Source: Ascocoryne sarcoides NRRL 50072
Lineage: Eukaryota; Ascomycota; Leotiomycetes; Helotiales; Gelatinodiscaceae
Direction of reading: 5' to 3'
Assembly (NCBI GenBank): GCA_000328965.1
Contig: KB205946.1
Location: forward strand, 124,001 to 188,000
Length of the DNA stretch: 64,000 nt
This document shows, piece after piece, positions 57,529 through 64,000 of the stretch. The notes under the pieces are model-generated. The model did no database searches and had not been told where the DNA came from. It saw only the letters and a program-made list of their open reading frames with translations. Each line of letters opens with the position of its first letter. The stretch's first letter is position 1. The position numbers and the translations under genes are program-made.

Positions 57529-58455
57529 GGTTTTCTCTTTTTTTTGTTTGGTAAGAAAGAGCTAAGTAGATCTAGGTCGACTGTCTTGGTGGATTCCACG
57601 AAAGAATAGTAAGCAGTGAGTGAAATCTATGTACTGGATACAAAGAGGGAAAGGTTCACGAGTGCTACGGGAGGGAAGAAATGGAGGATTGGATAATGTC
57701 GGCAAGGAGGACTTTACTATGGTTGAACGGGAGCTCAAACGAGAAGATATCTTCGCTAAAATATACCAACTTGATGTACCACGATGTATCACCAATTAAT
57801 TCAATTCAATTTTTGAAATTTCTCCACTCTCTCCTGCTACCAATCCTTGAAAAAGGGTCTCCTGAAACTGTAGTGTTCATTCAGTCTGGTAAAGAAAAGA
57901 TAGGCTGCTAAGTTCTTGTTGATCTGACAAGAGCAAGTTGCTTACCTATAGGAGGGCCCTGGGTGTAGTGCCCCGCTAAGTATGCATGTCATGGAACACA
58001 AGGAACCTTAAATCAACCTCGCAACCTAAGCCTGCACCAGAGGTAAAGCATCGCTGAGTCCCCTGAACCATGGAAGCGAATCAGGTTGTCTTGTCTTGTT
58101 ACATGATTTGTGCAGGGGGAATAATTTGACACTTGATACTTACAAGACACTTGAAAGGTTTCGATAACAGGGGTTGAAAGGCGTAAGAATATGCACATGC
58201 CTAGGCGTTAATCATATATCTAATTACATATATATATCTCTGAATCCCCACAACTATCAAGTAACCCTTTTGAAGACCTAAGATCCCATCAAAGGAAAAG
58301 AGAAAACTGCATAGATCACTTGAATCCCCTTGCTCCGCCCCACACTACGCGGATAGAACGCTAAGAAGAGATCCAATGGCAACTTGAGTAACAACCTGCC
58401 AAACAGCACCAGATGATTTACTCCTGTAAATATCAACAAGAAGCTAACATGCCCC
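57529..58455. other. Intergenic, convergent flanks
   Basis: About 930 bases between the SDR stop and the stop of the next minus-strand gene. No supported gene. The plus ORF at 57681-57911 has no recognisable protein pattern. Confidence 0.55.
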
Positions 58456-59331
58456 CTACAATGTGAACATCACAATAAAAGCAACAACCCAAATCCCATG
58501 CACAGCCGTTCTCCAGTCGACAGTGCCCGCACCCCCGAGCCCTCCCTCCGAGGACGTTTTAGTCTGTATCCCTGTCCCTGCTATCCTCGTGAAGTTATTT
58601 GCAGATACGTTCAATTCTGCTTGGGAGAGTAGCGGGTTGTTTATAAAGTCGCAGGAGGGCCTATTGCCGGAAGCGGAGATGGAATTTGTGACTTCGATAG
58701 GGAGGTCAAAGATTGTGTATGCGTTTGTGCCATTCAGGCGGAAGTTTTGGCGGATTGATATCTAGTTTCTCTTATCAGCTCTGTTGCTACGCACCACCAT
58801 ATTTTCAGTTCCGATTTAGCAGAAAATATCGTTCCTACATTATAAGCACCACGAGCAGAACTCTTGCTGTCTGGGGCTCCGTCGCCAACGAGACAATCCG
58901 GCCATATCCAATTCACATGTTTCACGGTGCTAGATGGTTCCTGTAGCATAATTTCCCCCAACGACGCATTCCCAGCTGTAGCAGTCCCATTGCTAATTGT
59001 AAAGTTGTAGCCTGTGGTATAGGAGGAGAGGAATAGGGTGATGTTGTAGATTTCGGAGATGGGGTTGGAGCCGTAGGGGGGGAGGGATATTTGCCCGTCG
59101 GAAGTGACGTCCAGGGCGACTTGGAGGTAGTCTGCCCGCTGTTAGAACTCAATTATCCTCATGAAAGGAGAGAAGATATATAGACATACCACCACCCAAA
59201 GGTGTATTAGGCTGTGGCGCATCCACAATAGCGATTCCCGGGGTGTAGATCTGACCATTGACAATCTGCTGTGCTTGAAGACATCTTGCTAGACATGCGA
59301 AGAGAAGGCTGGTTTTCAAAAGAGACGACAT
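58456..59331 (-). CDS. Secreted, probably GPI-anchored hypothetical protein, 246 aa
   Basis: Three exons, 59190-59331, 58839-59131 and 58456-58761, 246 residues. A signal peptide (MSSLLKTSLLFACLARCLQA) starts it, and the end is a hydrophobic tail (WVVAFIVMFTL) after a small-residue stretch (GGLGGAGTV), as in fungal GPI proteins. Several N-glycosylation sites are visible: YNIT, YNFT, SNGT, GNAS, NVS and NNFT. It contains VDAPQPNTPLGG before the first intron and IWPDCLVGDGAPDSKSSARGA in the middle. No catalytic motif or named domain is seen. Starts are divergent with the next gene. Likely a cell-wall or surface protein; specific role unknown. Confidence 0.82.
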
Positions 59332-59797
59332 AAAGAGATGTTGGTTAACTAGAAGATGAATTGAAGAGAGAGACAAGAAGAGAATGAGAGACTCGGAGAA
59401 AAGTTGGAAAACATGGCAGGGTAATATCGCTACGATATATTGACCCTGATTGATAACGGTATACGGTACTTTTGTAACCGGGAAATGAATCTTGCTGTGC
59501 CGGCTGTATGATGTACAAAAGGTCAAGATGAGGGGATATTTATGCATATTGTTCGGGATTGATCCGAGAGGGAGATGTAAGTGGTGGGAATAGAGGCACT
59601 GAGACATAAGGCGTGTGAGATAAAGGGTCGCTGAGTCAGCACAGACGACTTGTTCGGGAAGATGATTGCACGTGATGATATCATATTTTGATATCGCCGA
59701 CGACAACAAAACACCATTAGACTACAACAACGCCAACAAATCGACTTAACGCTAACGGAGAAGCTCAATTCGCAGAGAGAACGACGAATTGGTGGCC
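59332..59797. promoter_or_regulatory. Divergent promoter region, GPI protein / PsuG-PsuK
   Basis: 466 bases between opposite ATGs, so both promoters lie here. A minus-strand ORF at 59149-59709 includes the GPI protein exon and is extended by chance frame. No conserved site assigned. Confidence 0.5.
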
Positions 59798-62700
59798 ATG
59801 GGGCGTTTGCCTGCGTTAAAAACTTGGCCGGTCTTGGTGGAGTCAGGTACGAGGTGTTCAACGCAGCGGCTCTTAGCTTCGATTCACCCAGCATTCGTGT
59901 CTAGATACCGCCATAAGCGACTCTTGCACCGGCGCTGCAACGGTTGGAATGATGAGGGCCACCCACGCTGTGCTCGACATTTCATAAGCTTGGTATCCAA
60001 ATCTCCGGAAGACAAATCCAAAGAGGCTCCTAGAGATTTTGAAAAGGAGCCCCAACACTCATTAGCGCCGACGTCTCAAGCACGACCCCGCCCATATTTA
60101 ACCCACAATGAGCAAGAGTTATCTAGATATGACGCGAAGGGGCCATCAGAAGAGGCATTTGAAGAAATTGAGCAGCAGAATCAGGAAGTGGAAAAATTAC
60201 CATGGGCCCCAATTCAGCTCTCTCAAAAGGAATTGTGCCCAGAACCCAAGAATTCTGAGAATTTATCTAAAAAAGACTTTGAACACGGCTTAGATTCACT
60301 ATACCAACCTCAAGAGGATGTCTTTTCACGGGGAAATCGCAGATTGGACAATTCCCCGTGGGCACCTAAGCCCACTTTTGAAGCAGTATCTAAAAAAGAT
60401 GCTACGAGCGCTTTGGGAACATACGGGGAGTCCAAGGAGGACGCTCTTATACAAAGTAACCAGAAATCCAAAGAATCTCCAATGACGGCAAAATCAGCAC
60501 CTCAAGAAACAAGACTACGTAATGTATATCCCATAAAACTTGTTAGCCTTATACCCCGGTACGGTGCATTCAGGCCTTCTGCCCTGCGGAAAAGGTCCAT
60601 CACAGCGAGGCCAGTCCCCAACATTCCAGGCCATCAAAGCCCCATGGCGTCGAAATTCTCCACCAAGGCAAATGCTTGGTCTCCAAAAACCCCTCTCCCT
60701 TCAAATGAATTTTTCCGGGTAGCTCCAGAAGTTTGCAAGGCTATTGAGGCCGGAAAACCAGTTGTAGCTCTAGAAACTACTATCTATACACATGGTTTTC
60801 CATATCCTGCTAATCTGGAGCTGTCACTGGTCTTAGAAAATATTGTGAGAAGACATGGCGTTGTGCCTGCTACGATTGGTATTTTGAATGGTGTGGCAAG
60901 AGTCGGACTTACGCCTGCAGAGATGGCTCAGCTTCTGCAAGGAACTTCGAAAAATAAACCAATGAAGATATCAAGGAGAGATCTTCCTTACATTCTTGGT
61001 CTTGTATGCTATCAGCTCCTTTATCCCCCACTATACCTTATTGACAAAACTTAGGGTAGGACAGGTCGGCAAATAAATGGAGGAACCACCATTTCTGGTA
61101 CCATGGTTCTTGCAGACTTGGCAGGTATCAAAGTATTTGGGACAGGTGGCTTGGGCGGTGTCCATCGTGGTGGTCAAGACTCCATGGATATCTCAGCCGA
61201 CCTTACTGAGCTTGGAAGAACCCCTGTCGCCGTCATCAGTAGCGGCTGCAAAAGCTTCCTCGACATCCCAAGAACTTTAGAATATCTAGAAACGCAGGGA
61301 GTATGTGTAAGCACCTACTCTCCAACGTTGGACCCGGATGCCCACTTCCCCGCATTCTTTACTCGCGATAGTGGTATAAAAAGCCCGAGCGTTTTTTGCA
61401 ATGCTGAAGAGGCCGCCGCCATGATTTGTATATCTAAACTCCCTCCGCCGAGCTATTAAAGAGAACTAACGAACGAAATAGTGGCTCAAGAGAAATTGGG
61501 AATTCAATCTGGGTTTCTGTTTGCAAACCCGATATCGCACAAGTTCTCCATTCCGAAAGCAAAGATTGATTTAGCAATTTCTCAAGCTGTTGCCGAGGCC
61601 GAAGCAAAGGGCATACATGGACATGCCAATACGCCTTTCATCCTAGACAGAATTAAGGACCTCACGGCCGGTACCAGTATTGCTGCAAACAAGTCATTGG
61701 TTTCAGCGAATGTCGATCTCGCGGCAAGGATAGCAAATAATCTTAGTAACTTTAGGAAGCGTGGGGGCAGCCGGGAGACGACTTATACCTACAGACTTTC
61801 TCTCAATTCTACCGCCGCGAAAGGTGACAGTAATCCTGCTCTCGGAACGGCTCAAGCAGCCATAGATCCAAATGGTGATTCCCAAGTTCATCCTCTGACA
61901 AGACCCTCAAACAACCTTTCTTCCTCCAGCTCAATTCCCAACCCTCGGAACCTACAAACCAACGAACAGAACCCCTTGCTGGATCCAACCATACTCGTGG
62001 TAGGTTCCGTGGCTCTGGATCTCGCATGCGACGCCGCTCCTCCAACACCCTCGTCATCAAATGCAGAAGTTGCAGCAACACCTCAATTCCACACATCGAA
62101 CCCAGCAACGATCGCGAACAGTATTGGCGGTGTAGGCCATAATGTTGCTCTCGCGGCCCAGTACGCTAGCAAGGGGAACAGTGTGCTGCTATGCAGTTTT
62201 GTCGGGGATGACTTGTGAGTTTTCCTGCTCGAAAAATATCCTTGTGGCCCTCCCTAACTTAATTTAACTTCCTACTTTGGCCCAAACTTAAGACACGATG
62301 CTCAAACTAACCCAAAAATAGACCCGGCAAAACCATCCTCTCAGCAATGGAAAAGGAAGGCCTCAACACATCTGGAGTCCAAACTGCCCCTTCTCACTAC
62401 TCAACCGCTCAATACGTCGCCATAAACGATACGGGAAAGGATCTTGTTCTAGCAATGGCGGACATGAATATTTTCAAAGACGTCAACCTTGATGTGTTTC
62501 CCAGCGGGCTGGTTCCAAATCAAAAGTATGGGCCGAGAAATAATATAGGGGAGGAGGTGGCTCGGAGTGAGAGTGCCAGCGGTGAGAAAACTAGTAAGAT
62601 CTTGAAAGGGAGTAAATGGGCTGTAGTAGACGCAAACTGGGGCATGAAGAAGATGAGACAGCACATTTGTCGGTTAAAGCGCATAGGGTGGAAAGTAATC

Positions 62701-63492
62701 TTCGAACCTGTCAGCGTAGCAAAGGCGGGGACATTATTTGGGCCTTCTAGTGCGAAGCATAATGATGATGAAGCGGATTATACGTCAAGCATCTTCCCAC
62801 ACCATGTAACCGATATATGCACGCCTAACGTGCTGGAGCTAAAGAGCATGCACGAAGCAGCGAGTGCCAACGGATTCTTCAACGAGGGGAGCAATGGCGA
62901 GTGGTGGTGGAGTGTGGTAGATCAAATGGGGATCTCGAGTTCAGGTGCTAGAGACAGGTTTGTGAGTATTGCAGGGAAGGAATTGGTGGATGCTGGAGTG
63001 TGTGTCATGGCGGTGCAGCTACTGCCGTATATACCGATGGTCATCACAAAGTTAGGGAAGGAAGGAGTGCTTGTTACAGAGTTGTTGGCGAGGGGAGATG
63101 AGAGGTTGATGGATCCAGTGTATAGTAGATATCTAGTGAGTCATAATCTCAGTGGAAGAGGGGAGGTGGGTGGAGTTTATATGAGGCTGTACCCTTCTTG
63201 GGCTGGAGTTGAAAATGGAGGGGAGAATAAAATGGTTGAAGAGGGCAAGGCTACAACTGGGGAGGAGCGTGGGGAGAATGGTGCAACTGGGATAGTAAGC
63301 GTCAATGGGGCAGGAGATACGTTCCTGGGCGTCCTGGTTGCGGGTCTGGCAAGGGGGATGAAGGTTGATGAACAGTTGATTATGGCTGCTCAGAAGGGAG
63401 CTGTGATGACATTGGGGAGTAAAGAGTCTGTTAGTGAGGAAGTTAAAGGGTTGAAAGCTGAGATAGATGGATGGGTTAAAGAGGAAGCATAG
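59798..63492 (+). CDS. Pseudouridine-5'-phosphate glycosidase fused to PfkB pseudouridine kinase
   Basis: Four exons, 59798-61003, 61055-61427, 61482-62214 and 62322-63492, 1160 residues. The PsuG domain (about residues 303-620) splits pseudouridine 5'-phosphate into uracil and ribose 5-phosphate; the PfkB domain (about 690-1155) phosphorylates pseudouridine. PsuG marks: KPVVALETTIYTHGFPYP, TIGILNGVARVGL, then after splices LGRTGRQINGGTTISGT and VFGTGGLGGVHRGGQDSM, SGFLFANPI. PfkB marks: ILVVGSVALDLACD, IANSIGGVGHNVALAAQY, DDLPGKTIL across an intron, and SVNGAGDTFLGVLVAG with catalytic Asp. The gene is unusual in having about 300 residues before PsuG: a basic Arg-rich start resembling a mitochondrial presequence and three degenerate PWAP-type repeats. 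Frame and splice phases hold to the stop. Confidence 0.9.
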
Positions 63493-64000
63493 AGGTACGA
63501 GGAGGGGCTGTTTTAGTCCAATGTTTAGATAAATATGTTATGTTCTAAATAGATTGATAGATTTCCTTATGAGCGGGGCATAATCAGCTGAGAGGTAAGT
63601 TTTTCATTGGTTTTTCGGTTAGGTAGGTAGTTGCTAGATCTTATCATAGAGACTGGCAAACTAATATTATGGCAGTTTGTTGAAGAGATTGATAGCTATA
63701 GAGAATGGCGTTAAAAGAGGGGGCATGTGGGAGTATGCTGAAGATCGTGTGTAGTGAGAACTACTGCTGCATTGCCTTGTTTTACTCCAGTGGGCCATCT
63801 GCAGCTGATAAGGCGAAGTAATGTAGCGGTGAGCATAGATTCCACACCAAAAAAATACCTTATCTACTATGACTTCATTGTTTCTATCAGTAAGAGATTT
63901 CTATAGAGCCAACACAAAAAGAAAAAACTTCTAGATAGCTCCTTCCATCTACAAATGGAGGTCCTAACATGTGACAGAGCGTACATAATATCAACCTTCA
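63493..64000. other. 3' flank of PsuG-PsuK to window end
   Basis: About 500 AT-rich bases with no recognisable gene. Confidence 0.55.

Noticed and set aside
59149..59709. Long minus ORF upstream of the GPI protein
   Set aside because: The signal peptide starts at the ATG at 59331; the upstream extension has no protein-like pattern.
1..64000. CRISPR arrays, insertion sequences, rRNA and origins
   Set aside because: None expected in a fungal nuclear window and none seen; no regular spaced repeats or transposase-like frames.

Overview
This window is nuclear DNA from a filamentous ascomycete (Pezizomycotina). The evidence is the many short GT-AG introns (about 44 to 170 bp, often with a CTAAC-like branch site), the mix of fungal-only families (highly reducing PKS, HET protein, NACHT-ankyrin NLR, LaeA-like methyltransferase, Zn2Cys6 regulator, fungal CBM1) and the conserved single-copy genes. 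A Leotiomycetes-type genome is my guess only. I reconstructed 27 protein genes plus one broken gene, most of them spliced; the exon joins were checked for reading phase by hand.

Layout. 1-1316: 3' end of a highly reducing PKS (KR and ACP). 2.6-9.2 kb: the replication gene SLD5 and three unrecognised proteins. 9.5-11.2 kb: an aldo-keto reductase. 13.4-19.7 kb: an apparent nutrient module, with a Dal5-type permease and a membrane dipeptidase (M19) sharing a divergent promoter and a Zn2Cys6 regulator next door. 20.5-22.3 kb: a secreted GH27 alpha-galactosidase followed, after one in-frame stop, by an intact CBM1. 23.7-27 kb: two small unknown genes and a GNAT acetyltransferase. 27.7-33 kb: a housekeeping block of NEDD8/RUB1, elongin A, THOC7 and tubulin cofactor A. 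34.4-42.2 kb: a HET protein, a lone NIF3-like domain protein, a LaeA-like methyltransferase and a DUF218 protein. 42.6-46.4 kb: an NLR-like gene (hydrolase, NACHT, ankyrin) that has lost its Walker A region and its frame. 46.4-50 kb: a long gene-poor stretch. 50-63.5 kb: a Tri3-like acyltransferase, a CorA-type Mg transporter, a membrane SDR, a GPI-like secreted protein and a PsuG-PsuK pseudouridine catabolism fusion with an odd 300-residue N-terminal extension.

Working together. The clearest functional link is peptide scavenging: the permease would import small peptides or ureides, the dipeptidase would cleave dipeptides, and the regulator may act on the CGGGCAA repeats in their shared promoter. 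Elongin A and THOC7, both in RNA polymerase II transcription and mRNP assembly, also share a divergent promoter. The PKS end, methyltransferase and acyltransferase are far apart and do not form an obvious cluster within the window.
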